A stretch of 64,000 nucleotides of DNA, taken from positions 434,001 through 498,000 of the forward strand of contig JAESUZ010003091.1 of NCBI GenBank assembly GCA_017311185.1. The letters run 5' to 3'. Source of the DNA: Proteles cristata cristata. Taxonomy: Eukaryota > Chordata > Mammalia > Carnivora > Hyaenidae. The position numbers and the translations under genes were made by a program. Shown here piece by piece: positions 45,121-55,809 of the stretch; position 1 is the stretch's first letter, and each line of letters begins with the position of its first letter. The notes beneath the pieces were generated by a model that searched no databases, had not been told where the DNA came from, and saw only the letters and a program-made list of their open reading frames with translations.

Positions 45121-45283
45121 GAATAAATTCCAGATGGGTTGTTTAGTGAATAAAGAGCAAAGTAGAAAAGTATATAATACTTTTTCTGTAAGAAAAGAAG
45201 AAATAATAAGAAAATAAACATTCATCTGGTTGGTTCTGCAAAAAGGAATCTAGAAACGATGGTTCAGAAACTACAGAGATGAG

Positions 45284-45407
45284 GAGCACCTGGGTGGCTT
45301 AGTCAGTTGAGCGTCAGATTCTTGATTTCAGCTCAGGTCATGATCTCACAGCTTGTGGGATCGAGCCCCACGTCAGGCTCTGTGTTGACAGCGTGGAGCC
45401 TGCTTGA

Positions 45408-45444
<37 letters not shown>

Positions 45445-45511
45445 CTTTGCCCCTCCCCCCTTGACGTGCATGCTTTCTCTCTAAAGAAATAAACTTCAAA
45501 AAAAAAAAAAA
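45284..45511 (+). mobile_element. tRNA-Lys SINE, group B-like
   Basis: GGAGCACCTGGGTGGCTTAG head, TTCTTGATTTCAGCTCAGG second box, expanded TC tract. Flanked by AGAAACTACAG / AAAAACTACGA. Confidence 0.9.
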
Positions 45512-45767
45512 ACTACGATTAGTTTCCTACAAGAAGCAGATAAGAACAAAATGGAAGGGGCAGAAGTGTTCAATGACACTTCTCTAAATATAAATTTTTG
45601 TATAGTTTTGACTTTTATATACTTAAAATATCAACAAGGTTTGGGAAGAACTCTAAAACACAATCACAAACAATGAACCTGTGTTTCAAACGAGCAGCAC
45701 TGGAACTATTTTCTGTGTATCATAAGATTAGTAGATGAGTGACTATATTAAAGGGGTTAGGAGCCAG

Positions 45768-45981
45768 GGTGCCTGGGTGGCTTAGTCGGTTAAGCGTCCG
45801 ACTTTCGCTTAGGTCATGATCTTGCGGTTCGTGGGTTCGAGCCCCGCGTCAGGCTCTGTGCTGACTGCCAGCTCAGAGCCTGGAGCTTGCTCTGCCTCTC
45901 TTCTCTGACCCCTCCCCTGCTCACGCTGTCTCTCTCTCTCTCTCCTAGAAATAAATAAAACAAAAATTTTTTTAAAAAAAG
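45768..45981 (+). mobile_element. tRNA-Lys SINE, group A
   Basis: GGTGCCTGGGTGGCTTAGTC to CTAGAAATAAATAAAACA. Perfect 15-bp duplication GGGGTTAGGAGCCAG at 45753-45767 and 45982-45996. A small body deletion (GGAGCTTGCTCTGCC). Confidence 0.95.
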
Positions 45982-45996
45982 GGGGTTAGGAGCCAG

Positions 45997-46450
45997 ACTT
46001 CTCACTGTCGAGGGAGAGAGTTGAAATATGGGACTGAAGAAAGCTAGGGAGAGCCCAATGTTGGCAGATGGAGTTGGAAGTATCAGTAATGAACTTGTGG
46101 TCTTCCATGCATAAACACAGACATAGATACAGGACTCTGTGCATATGTGTGTATGTGCAAGTGCGTGTGTGTGATTCCAGTTCTGTCCACTGAAAGGGTC
46201 CCAAAGCATTCCTTGTGGCATCTCTGTTGGAATGAGTACACCTCTTCCCCCTACTAGAAGGAATCTGGCTTCTTGGAGCAGCAGCGGATTCCAGAGCTGG
46301 GGTGGGGAAAGTACAAGTTGAGCCCAGAACATCTTGATATGCCAGATATTAAGAAAGTGCTCCTAAAATGATGGAGATGTGTCCCAGGATATGGGGAACA
46401 GCTGGGAAGTACATACTGTATACATTTGGGATCATTTGAACATCAAAATA
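45997..46450. other. Intergenic, no gene seen
   Basis: AT-richer unique sequence with a short (TG)n region at 46146-46172. Confidence 0.5.
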
Positions 46451-46560
46451 GGGATCCCTGGTTGGCTCGGTCCATAGAGTGTGTAACTCTTGAACTCAGG
46501 GTCATGAGTTCGAGCCCCACATCAGTTGTAGAGATTAAATACAAAATCTTTTAAAAAAGA
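46451..46560 (+). mobile_element. Old tRNA-Lys SINE
   Basis: GGGATCCCTGGTTGGCTCGG head, GAGTTCGAGCCCCACATC B-box, AAAATCTTTTAAAA tail. Confidence 0.82.
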
Positions 46561-46749
46561 AACCATAAACAAATTTAAAATGTTTAAAAACGATGATAGG
46601 AATGGATCATAGCCCACTGTATAAAATGAGAATCCATGAGTCTATGCGGATGATGGATGAAGGAATGAGAAGGAAATTTCTTCCTTATAGTAGAATAGCA
46701 AATATTTATATAATATTTGGTATATTATTATTTAAAGAATAATGGAATT
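46561..46749 (+). mobile_element. Probable L1 3'-end relic
   Basis: AAAATGAGAATCCATGAGTC and GAAATTTCTTCCTTATAGTA resemble L1/HAL1 3' sequence; weak. Confidence 0.35.
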
Positions 46750-46765
46750 CAAGAATCACCATTTT

Positions 46766-46968
46766 TTAAATAAAATATCTTCATTTATTTCTAAGAGAGA
46801 GAGAGTGAGCAGGGGAGGGTCAGAGAGAGAGGGAGATACAGACTCCGAAATAGGCTCCAGGCTCTGAGCTGGCAGTCAGCACAGAGCCCGACGCGGGGCT
46901 CGAACCCACGAACCGCGAGCCATGACCTAAGCGAAAATCGGACGCTTAACCAAGCCACCCAGGCACCC
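46766..46968 (-). mobile_element. tRNA-Lys SINE, group A
   Basis: Ends GCCACCCAGGCACCC. Perfect 16-bp duplication CAAGAATCACCATTTT at 46750-46765 and 46969-46984. Head lacks CGACT between TTAAC and AAGCC. Confidence 0.95.
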
Positions 46969-47254
46969 CAAGAATCACCATTTTGCAATCATTACGAATC
47001 ACAATTGCTTCAAGCAAAGTCTTCAGTGAATTCAGAGAAAAAGACCCACACCAAGCATTTTGCCTTCTTCCTAGCTAACGGCCATGATTTTGAGCAACAT
47101 TAGACTGTTTAAACTAGAGCATGTAATAATAATTTGATTGAAAAAAAGTTAAAAAACAAATTAAAGGGGATAAAAAAGAGAGAGCTCCCAAAATGAGAAG
47201 AAAACGTATTGTTGAGTGAACGCGTGAATGGGGAGCGCATGAATGGACAGGGCA

Positions 47255-47540
47255 GTGAGTGGAAATGGATGGAGGCTCCGCCTCCGCCCGAGCCTTTTCA
47301 TCTCCAGCCCCTCCGCCCCCTAGGCCCCGCCCACAGGCGAGGAGGCGCAGGGTGGCTCTTTTTAAGGCTGACCACACCCTGGCGGCCAGACTGGCCAAAG
47401 TGCATTCTCTTCCCCCTTCTCAGGCTGCTTCCTTCTCTGCTGGAGCCCCACTTTCCTCCATTCCTGGCAGAAAGGGCGCCGCCGCATGCCAGGGAGCCAG
47501 CGCCAGGATGGCGACCAGGTGGCCCAGAGCTAGCCCCAGG
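47255..47540 (+). promoter_or_regulatory. GC-rich promoter-like stretch
   Basis: Contains GGCTCCGCCTCCGCC, CCGCCCCCTAGGCCCCGCCCACAGG (Sp1-type GC boxes, quoted in two overlapping parts: CCGCCCCCTAGG and GGCCCCGCCCACAGG), then a TTTTTAAGG TATA-like element near 47360. An ATG in good context (CCAGGATGG, ATG at 47508) follows. The sequence is unique and lies about 1 kb upstream of the TATA/donor candidate at 48.3 kb. Orientation is inferred from the order of GC boxes and the TATA-like element. No expression evidence is available. Confidence 0.3.
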
Positions 47541-47631
47541 CCTGTGCCCGGCAGCCCAGGCGACTTATCCGTGGGCACTTGCCTGCCTTGGGTCTCCGTT
47601 CCCTCATCTGCCTCTTAAGCAGTTCGGCCAA

Positions 47632-47795
47632 ATCAGTGGTTCTCAACTGGGGCCACCCATTAAAATCAGCTGGGGACCTCTTAAATATTCCAGGGCCCAG
47701 ACAGGACCCCAGACCAACGATGCTGGCCTCTTCAGAGGGGGGCACCCAGGCTTCCTGGGTGATCCCAGCCAGTGCGCAGTATGAGAGCCTGTGAG
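47632..47795 (+). mobile_element. MER5-type hAT-Charlie MITE
   Basis: CAGTGGTTCTCAACTGGGGCC start (first 20: CAGTGGTTCTCAACTGGGGC), TTAAAATCAGCTGGGGACCT and TATTCCAGGGCCCAGACAGG are MER5 landmarks. Non-autonomous. Confidence 0.65.
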
Positions 47796-48340
47796 CTACG
47801 ATGTCCTCCTGCTGCCCTGTCCATTTGTCCTGTCTTCTGTCCCTGGAGAGTTAAATGAAACGTGAGAGTCATGCCCGGACCTGTGGGCCCCCTCAGCACC
47901 CCTCTGAGGCAGCAGCCCTTTCTGGAACTTTGCCCAGCCCCACCCACCCTTCATCCAACCTTCTGCTCCAGCCCTTGCCTCCTCCGTTTTTAAAGTTTGA
48001 AATCAAGGGATCTGGGATCGCCGCCAACGGCGGAGTCTCCCAGGTATGGGCTGGGGTCTTCCTGCTTACCTGTCACTCATTCACAGGGTGGGAGGAGATA
48101 GGGGAGAGAGAACTGGGGAGGACGAGGAGCCTGTTCAACCCAACTTGTCATATCCCTGATGCCATAACCGCTACCCTTTTCCAGGGAGAGCTAACGCTGC
48201 CTGGGTCCAGCTGGGTGCTGGTGGCCGAGCCTTCCAGGGGCGCATTCCCTTGGGTGACCACTATTAACCTGCGGGTGTTACCTGATGGACATAGCCTGAG
48301 GGAGGAGGGAGCCTTGAGCTTCACGCAGTCTTACTTTGTC
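47796..48340. other. Unique sequence upstream of the 48.3-kb TATA candidate
   Basis: A 220-codon plus frame (47855-48517) spans this and the TATA box. It contains no domain and crosses a plausible donor (CCCAG|GTATGG, 48042) and acceptor (CTTTTCCAG|G, 48184). Not believed as protein. Confidence 0.45.
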
Positions 48341-48532
48341 TATAAAAACGGCAACCCCCTCCCCCACCTCGCCAGACCAGTGGCAGAACACGCTCCTTGC
48401 ACTGCAGATGGACGCACTGAGGCTTTTGGGGGTGCCTATGTTGTTGGGGGCTCGGGCATACGTGCCAGAGGGGGACACGGATCTGAGGAATCACGGCCGA
48501 ACCCCAAGGGGAGATGAAGGAGAAGCCGGCAG
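48341..48532 (+). promoter_or_regulatory. Candidate TATA promoter and first exon
   Basis: TATAAAAA at 48341-48348 is followed 60 bases on by an ATG (48408) in a frame that stays open for 41 codons. It runs into a near-perfect splice donor, GGCAG|GTGAGT (48532/48533). The start of the frame is hydrophobic (MDALRLLGVPMLLGA). The ATG context has G at +4 but C at -3. The surroundings are unique, not repeat-derived. If real, transcription would start near 48370 and run plus, toward LUC7L3. From human synteny, ANKRD40CL would be expected about here on this strand, but I do not recognise its product. It could equally be chance. Confidence 0.3.
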
Positions 48533-48699
48533 GTGAGTCCGGAGGGCTTGTTTCCCATGTGGTCCTCATGGGTCTGGGAGGGGCCTGTGGCCCCTGAGGC
48601 GCTGGCTCTGCCGCTGGCGAGGTCACGAGCAGAGCAAGCCCAGCACAGGTCCCTTTGGAGGAGGCAAGCATCGACAGCTGTGATGAAGGAGAACAGCAG

Positions 48700-48905
48700 C
48701 CAGTAATTCGTTACTGGCCGTCACTTCTTCTTTGGTCCTTGCAACTTTTCGACGCAGAGGCTATTCATCCCATTTTGCAGATCAGAAAATTAAAGCTCAG
48801 AGAGGTGAAGGAACTCGTCTAATGAGTCACCGCTGCTGCGTCAGAGGAAAACTTCAGACCCAAATCTGCGTGACTTCACAGGGGATGCTTTCTGACCTCC
48901 GGTCC
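48700..48905 (-). mobile_element. MIR element
   Basis: CATCCCATTTTGCAGATCAG, AAGCTCAGAGAGGTGAAGGA and CAGACCCAAATCTGCGTGAC are reversed MIR landmarks; nearly full length. Confidence 0.7.
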
Positions 48906-49555
48906 AGGGTATCTTAATCTGACAGACTCACCAGCGCTGAAGGGCTTCCCGAGAGAGGGGCTCGCTCTGTGGCTCAGAGTGCAGGGCAAAGGCTGCAAAT
49001 CCCCATGTCCTGGCGGGGAGGCTGGGAGACACTGGGCCATGTGGAGAGAGTGCTTTCAGAGTCCAAAGCAAGGCTGGTTTCTTGGGTCTGTGACCACAGC
49101 AGCTGCGCGGGGCCTCCACACTTGGGATTAAGTGCTCTGTGGTCACTGGCTGGACATTTGAAATAACTTTCTCCTGGAGTCTGTTTTCTAAGTGAAGTCA
49201 GCGGAGACAATGGAGCAGGTGCTGGCGGGTTGGGGAGCTGGGAGCCTGGCTCCCGGGTGCGAGGTCCCACTCCTCCCCAGTCCCCAGCGCATAACCTCCA
49301 CCAGACTCCTGGTTCCGTTCCGTTGTCACGTTCGGTCTCTGGAAGGGACTCCAGCAAGAGTCGGAGTTGAGGCAGGCGAGGCAGGGGCATGTCCCGAGGG
49401 CCACAGGCAGGTGAGAGATGGGAACCTCTCACCCTCCCCCATCCAGGTGCAGATACGTGCAGGCAGGGAGGTTGCAAGTGCTTGGGGGCCGCTCGTCTGC
49501 CGTGGGTCGGGGGGCTGGGGGTGGGGGTGACGCTTTGCGTATCTTCCTTTTGCTC
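48906..49555. other. Intergenic, GC-rich, no gene seen
   Basis: Unique sequence; frames of up to 209 codons on minus and 112 on plus overlap, without domains. Confidence 0.5.
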
Positions 49556-49564
49556 TGGGCTCTG

Positions 49565-49700
49565 CCGATGGGGCTGGCCCTGCTCACATCCAGGTCCTGC
49601 CATTTACTCACAGAGTAAGCTCAAGCAAGTGACTTCACCCTTCAGCATCAAATGTCTTGCCTGGAAACGGGAATAATGTCAACACCCCATAGGATTTTTT
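49565..49700 (+). mobile_element. MIR fragment
   Basis: CCAGGTCCTGCCATTTACTC and AGCAAGTGACTTCACCCTTC follow the MIR core. Confidence 0.65.
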
Positions 49701-50019
49701 TGAGGACAGGGAGTCTTCCCCCCCACCCCAAAATGTAAATCTGATTATGACAACCTTGGACTGAGAACTATCTAATGGCTTGGTGTTGTTCTAGAATGAA
49801 AAACAAAACCTTTCACCTAGACCAGTGTTGTCCAATAAAAGTATGATGTAAGCCACACATGTAATTAAAAATTTCCTAGCACCCATTTTAAAAAGACAGG
49901 TAAAATTAATTTTAATATATTTACTTCACTCAACATGCCAAAATTATCCTTTCAATGTAGAACCAATACTAAAAAGTAAATATTTTACTTCTCCTGTCTT
50001 TGAAATTATACCTTATATA
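49701..50019. other. Intergenic, AT-rich, no gene seen
   Basis: TGTCCAATAAAAGTATGATG and ACATGTAATTAAAAATTTCC resemble an old mammal-wide repeat (often seen as 'tccaatagaaatataatg'), family not named. Confidence 0.4.
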
Positions 50020-50224
50020 CGTATGTTTAATGTTTATGTATTTATTTTTGAGAGAGAGAAAGAGAGAATGAGCAGGGAGGGGCAGAGAGAGAGGACACAG
50101 AGAATCCCAAGAAGGCTCCACAGCTGTCTGTGCAGCGCCCGATGCAGGGCTTGAACTCACGAACTGTGAGGTCATGACCTGAGCCGAGTCAAGACACTCA
50201 ACCAACTGAGCCACCCAGGTGCCT
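50020..50224 (-). mobile_element. tRNA-Lys SINE, group B
   Basis: TTTAATGTTTATGTATTTAT tail side, head GCCACCCAGGTGCC. Moderately diverged. Confidence 0.9.
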
Positions 50225-50404
50225 CTATTTTATGTATTTTTATGAAATGAGTGTATCTCATTTCACAGGACTTAGCGGCTACCGAGTTGGATGGTCTGGG
50301 CTGCACGTCCACGGTCGCCCAATCTGGCCGCTGGCTGCCCCACCTCACACTGCCCTCCGCCTGGCAGCCCTGCTGGATTGCCTGTCTGGCCTCAAAAGCA
50401 CCCC

Positions 50405-50745
50405 TCCATCCACACACAGGTTCCTTCTGCTGTTTCCAGCCCTGGAAAGCCCTTCTTCCTCTTTTCCCTTTGGACCTAGTTAAGCTTACTCCTCCTTCAG
50501 ATGTCAGCGCAAATGCCCTGCCTTCAGGGAGACCTCCCTTGACCCTTGGCCATCCTTCGATGCCACGTACCTGACCCTCACAACTGAAATTTCACATTGA
50601 TTTGAGGCTGCTTGATCAAGGTCTTTCTCTCCTGCTAGTTTGTAAACTCCAGGGCGGAGACCACTCCGGGTTCCGCGGTGAGGGTTTTAATCACTTCCCC
50701 AGGGCGAAGCACCGTGCTTGGTACGGGTAGCGACGGATACCGTTA
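50405..50745 (+). mobile_element. L2 3' region
   Basis: GATGTCAGCGCAAATGCCCT, GGAGACCTCCCTTGACCC, GTTTGTAAACTCCAGGGCGG and GCACCGTGCTTGGTACGGG keep L2 order. Confidence 0.65.
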
Positions 50746-53355
50746 GAATGGAGAAGGCCTGGCGCCTGGAAAGTACCGTTCCCTCCTTTTCCCTTCCCCT
50801 CTGGTTGAGAAAACGCCTGAGAACGGGACTCTCTAACTGTAGAGCTCTGGTAGAGAATTGGGGACACGAAGCACTCAGTGCCGAAAATATTTAAGTTGGG
50901 GACTTGGGTTGAGCACATAGATTACATTTCTTCCCCAGATTACATACCACTTAAAAATAGCATCTCGGCTCCTTTTCGTGATTTGGGCCGTGATTAAGGA
51001 AAATTACTCTTCAAGTCTGAACATAATTACTGCCCTTCTCATGACTTGGCTTCTCCCTTGAGGACGAGGAGGCAGAACTGCGGAGCAGGAAGTGGAGAGA
51101 GGGCATCACGGTCCCTGTTTCACTGGCACACCTGGCAGAAGGCCACACGCGGAGGTGCTGCTGGGCAGTGCTTCCTTTTCCTAATTCTTTCCCAGGTGAA
51201 TAGAAACAAGGCTCCGGTCCACAGCTGCCAACTGACCCAGGTGAGGCCAAACCCGAGGACACCTGTCTGGGTGAGGGCTCAGCCCCTAAACCATGTTGTA
51301 ATGCCAAACTCCATTTGGGTTCTTCCACCTTTGGTCAATCTACTCATTCTTAAGGACGGTTAAGTTTGGAGACTTGACACCACTGTCCCCCCACAAAAAG
51401 ATGGTGGTAGAACTCAGGGCCTGTCACCCTGAAGTTCTGGGGAAGGGGGTACAGTAGGAGCCACACAAAATGATTTGCACCGCTGCACAACGGCTTCTGA
51501 ACCCCAGGGCTAAACATTTCCTTCAAGCTTTCCAAATAACCAACAAGTTCAAACACCTACCGTGGAGAGGGTGACACATTTAAATATTCACTGCATATTT
51601 TAAATCGTAACCCGGCTTCAAACTGCAAGCTTCTTGGGTAGTAAAATGGGGCATACACCCCAGGGCCTGCCCAGCACCCCAAAAAAAGCCTCAGATAATT
51701 TGCAGCTTATATATACCAATAAAAGCTCCATGTCTCCTTATTTTCTTGGCATTACCTATGCTGTAATAACCTGACAACTGAAAGCTTTAAATTAGGTATT
51801 TTGTTTCTTTTACAAATGAATTTGGGGGTGGTCTAGAGCTGGTGCTTCAAGTCAGAATTCAGAGCCCCAAGGAAAATGACTTCACTGAAGTAGAACTGAA
51901 CAGAGGAGAGCGGAGTTCTTAAAATCTACTAAAAGTGAGTTGCTGTGAACTGGGGATTAAGCCAGAGCAAGTGAAGATCAGAAAGGTACCAAACACACTG
52001 CTCGGAAAGGTAGGGTTTCCAAGTTTCTAAACGCAGGCTGGGCTCTAAGTGGGCAAAATCAATGTTCTGTGAATCTCATCATTTCCCTTTTGCATTTCTA
52101 ATGTGAAAATAAAATTTAAGATCCTGAAAATTCTGGCCCCAGGAGAGCCAAACATGGTAACTAGGTCATTCTCAATCTGGGGCTTCTACAGATTTGCAAC
52201 CCTAAATTCATAAATCCTTTATAATGGCCTGATTGATAACTAATGCCCAAATTTAAGACACTGTTCAATGCATATGGCCCCTTCTGCCTCTCCAAACCTG
52301 GCTGGCTAACAGTAGGTGGCATGGTCCCTGGGAAGGAAAATACTAACCCACCCTTATTTGCTTAGCAAGTTAGCCTTTGTAATCTCATGAAACAGAATAG
52401 TTTTGCATTTTTACAGATTTATCAGATTCAAAATACAGATCTCAAGTTTTTATTTCAGAAGAAAAATCTCATTTCCCTGGGCATTATTGTTTCTTCTGAG
52501 CTTTAAAAATAACTTTAACAATTCTCATTGGTGTCTCGGCTAACAGTATACTCTTTGTAAAAGAATTAGCAGGATGATCATATTTTCTAGACTTTTTTTT
52601 TTTTTAATGCCCTGACCTAAAGTTTTCTCTTCAGCAGTATCAATTTGAGACTATAGTCCGCTCAGGAACCTACAACAGAGACCAAAGAAAAGAAAGAAAC
52701 TTCTCAACTGCTTAGTTTACCATGAATAGACAGAGTAATCAATCAGAAACAGCCTGAGTTTAGAAACCAAGATGCTGACCACGAAGAATTTTTCCTCTTA
52801 ATAATTTCACATGCTATTTATAAACCACTATAAAAATCTCTTTTGCATATTAAGGGCAAAGACATTCTAAGACTACGGGACTTTTAGGAAATAAAGCTCA
52901 ATTTTAATGAAAATGGAAGTTCCAAATTGGTAGAAGACACACATCCCTGACAGAAGCCTGCTTACAACAGCCACGCTGCAAACCTGACCTATTAGAAAAT
53001 CCCAGAAACAAACACAGTCTGGGTGCATGTACTGGCTTGCTAACTTGTGTACTTTGGAAAGTCATTCCCTTGTCTCGAACTTCCCTGGGCTGGGATAAAA
53101 TTTCAAAGTGCTTTGACAAATAGAGCCATTTAAAAATTGTGCAGTAGGATACTTGCTTTATAAAGAGAAGTTTAGCTTGTAGAGTTGTACGTCAATCTTG
53201 ATCAGGCATAGGTATGTATTACTAACGTTCGGTCAGGACAAATGGCCAGGGTGTGTTCATGTGAACTATAAAAGGGTGGGGGGGCGGGGGAGAGGATAAG
53301 GTCATAAAGCTGGAAAAGCGACCCCCTTGGCACACTGGTTCGACCAGTGCTCCAT
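50746..53355. other. AT-rich, mostly unique sequence, no gene seen
   Basis: No SINE over 3.1 kb. 51180-51250 has an exon-like pattern on plus: TTCTTTCCCAG, then 45 bases, then CCCAG|GTGAGG. No frame or conservation evidence supports it. A weak MIR-like stretch lies at 53035-53125. Confidence 0.45.
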
Positions 53356-53359
53356 GTTT

Positions 53360-53488
53360 TTAAAATCTGATCTTTAAATAATCTCTACACCCAACACGGG
53401 GCTTGAACTCATAACCCCGAGATCGAGTTGCAAGCTCTAGATTATGCCCATCAGGCACCACCGCCACCCTTGGCGCTCCATTTTTAAA
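53360..53488 (-). mobile_element. Old tRNA-Lys SINE
   Basis: TAATCTCTACACCCAACACG, GGGGCTTGAACTCATAACCC and ATCAGGCACC: reversed, diverged short-bodied SINE. Confidence 0.75.
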
Positions 53489-54195
53489 AGCATGTCGTAT
53501 CATTTCCTATTTACATTTTTAAACTTGCCTATAAAATGGCATGACTTACAGGACTTGAGTAACTATCTTTTTTAACATAAAACTTGTAGAACAGCCAAGG
53601 CACAGCCCACATCACTAAACTCTTATTAAACAGATGGTAAGAACAAAGTTGGCACCCTTACCGATAACTAGCTCCAGATAGGCTGTCATTCCATCCCACG
53701 CTGAGCTCCTCCTACCACACTATCTGGAATCCTTCTGGGTCAACCCTCCCAAACTTCTAGTTAAGAACTGCTAGCACTTTGGAAGCACTGGGGTGCCATT
53801 TGACCTCATTTACCCACAGAACACACACAGCACGTGGCCACTTCTTTTTCTCAGCCATTACTCCTGGACTATAAAGTCACCCCATATCCTCATGGAACTG
53901 AGCTATAAAATACTGGAGCTCCTTCTGGGCAAGCATGTCTTGTCTGACCCAGCACAGAAAATTGGCCACTGTGGGAGGTCTCATCTCCCCAATTCTCAAT
54001 ACTTCAGCTTTGATGAAAGGTGGGGGACACGCCAACACTATACACCCAACTGTCCAGAGAGCACTGTTTTATTAAACAGTGTGAGAACAGATGTAACATT
54101 CTATTCATAGAAATGAGTGGAGTGCCCAAGGCCTGAATCTGCAATTGGCTTAGTACTCATGACCACTTCAGTGGGAGCACCTCGGCTGGGAGGAA
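53489..54195. other. AT-rich, unique, no gene seen
   Basis: A 105-codon plus frame (53793-54110) has no recognisable domain and no splice context. Confidence 0.45.
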
Positions 54196-54209
54196 GTCAC
54201 AGGTCTTTA

Positions 54210-54418
54210 TTTTTTTCTAATGTTTTATTTATTTCTAGGAGAGAGAGACAGCATGAACAGGGGAGGGTCAGAGAGAGAGGGAGTCACAGACTGAAACAGG
54301 CTCCAGGCTCTGAGCTGGCAGTCAGCAGAGTCTGACGTAGGGCCCGAACCCACGAACCACGAGATCATGACCCAAGCTAAAGTCGGACACTCAACCGACT
54401 AAGCCACCCAGGCGCCCC
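54210..54418 (-). mobile_element. tRNA-Lys SINE, group A
   Basis: Ends GCCACCCAGGCGCCCC. Duplication GTCA(C/G)AGGTCTTTA at 54196-54209 and 54419-54432. Confidence 0.95.
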
Positions 54419-54578
54419 GTCAGAGGTCTTTAAAAGACCACACAACCCCTAACGTGAGCCATTTCCATGTAGTGCTGTGTCAGTGCCACAGGATTCTGGA
54501 GGATGACAAGGGGTCAATCCCCAACTGCCACTTTCCTAAGGTATTGCCCATTTGTTTTGAATAATAAGGAAAATTTGT

Positions 54579-54800
54579 GGGGCGCTTGGGTGGCTCGGTC
54601 AGTTCAGGGTCTTTTGATTTCAGCTCAGGTCAATGAGCTCACGGTTTGTGGGTTCGAGTCCCGCATCGGGCTCTGTGCTGACCATCAGCTCAGAGCCTGG
54701 AGCCTGCTTCAGATTCTGTGTCTCTCTCTCTCTCTCACCCTCCCTGCTCATACTCTCTCTCTCAGAAATGAATAAAACATTAAAAATTAAAAAAAAAAAG
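54579..54800 (+). mobile_element. tRNA-Lys SINE, group B-like
   Basis: GGGGCGCTTGGGTGGCTCGG head, GGGTTCGAGTCCCGCATC B-box, AGAAATGAATAAAACATT tail. The last SINE before a 9-kb SINE-free zone. Confidence 0.92.
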
Positions 54801-55809
54801 ATGAAGAGTGAACATCTGGAGTTTCAAGAGTAATTTCCATTATAATTTATCCTTCATGCAGAGATTGCAAAAACAAACTTCTGAGGAAAATACAATTCCA
54901 CCGACCTTTACGCCAATTTAATGTCATTTTAAGATTCTGTAGTTGCTGAACTGAATCAGGAACTAGGATACTATCTTAAAAAGTTCCAGAACACATCTGG
55001 GTTAAAACACAGAATGATCTAGAATTCTTAGTCGTTCACAACCCATGTTCACTTACAATGAGGGGACTGCTAACTCCAAGCAGCACCTCCCTTCGACCCC
55101 TCAGCACAGAAATCTTTCCTGCACAGCACACAGGACTGACCGACCCCACCCAGAGAAGGTGGTGCGATTTTGCTCACTGACCTTCCGACGGCATCAGAAC
55201 AGCACCTGGCACGCTAGGCCTCAGGGATGCACACAAGGAACTCAGGGCTAAGGCTTAAACTCCCACTAGGGGACGGGGGGGGGCAGTCCACTGCTGATAC
55301 GGGTGAATTTTAAGCACCTACGGGTCCATTTCTACTTTCAACAACTTCCCTTTTGAAGGGCAAACACCCAACATTTTATGGTACTCCTACCAAGAGTAGA
55401 ACAAGGCCAAAACGGAGCAGCCCCACCAATGCGACACTCCTGCTTGAACCGGGGAAGGATGTGCTGACCACGAGCCAGGAGTATGGCTCTTTTCACCCAG
55501 CTGTTCCCTTCCAGAAAGGGCGTGAATTTGTAAGAAGTGCACAGGTACGAAAGGAGCAGCTCCCTGGCTGACACCCAAATGAAAATCATGTAGAGATAAA
55601 AACAAGTGATCGCAGAGAAAACATACACTTGGGCTCTGCTGCTAGCTTTTACAGGACTACAATTCAGACCCTAAATTTGGCACTCTTGAGAAACCATACC
55701 TTTTACATGTGCCAGTTATTAAAGGAGGGTGAACTTGATTACATACGGTGCTTTTATTATGTTTTATTAGCTGCTACCTACACCAAGACCCTTTCCCATG
55801 CTTCCTTTA
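54801..55809. other. Unique sequence, no gene seen
   Basis: 55340-55630 has overlapping frames on both strands (72-96 codons) without known domains. Confidence 0.45.

Noticed and set aside
47855..48517. 220-codon plus-strand frame around 48 kb
   Set aside because: It spans a TATA box and probable splice sites, and has no domain. The promoter/exon reading is simpler.
1..54000. WFIKKN2, expected somewhere on this side of LUC7L3 from human gene order
   Set aside because: Its large second exon would give a frame of roughly 500 codons; none that long exists here, so the gene lies outside the window.
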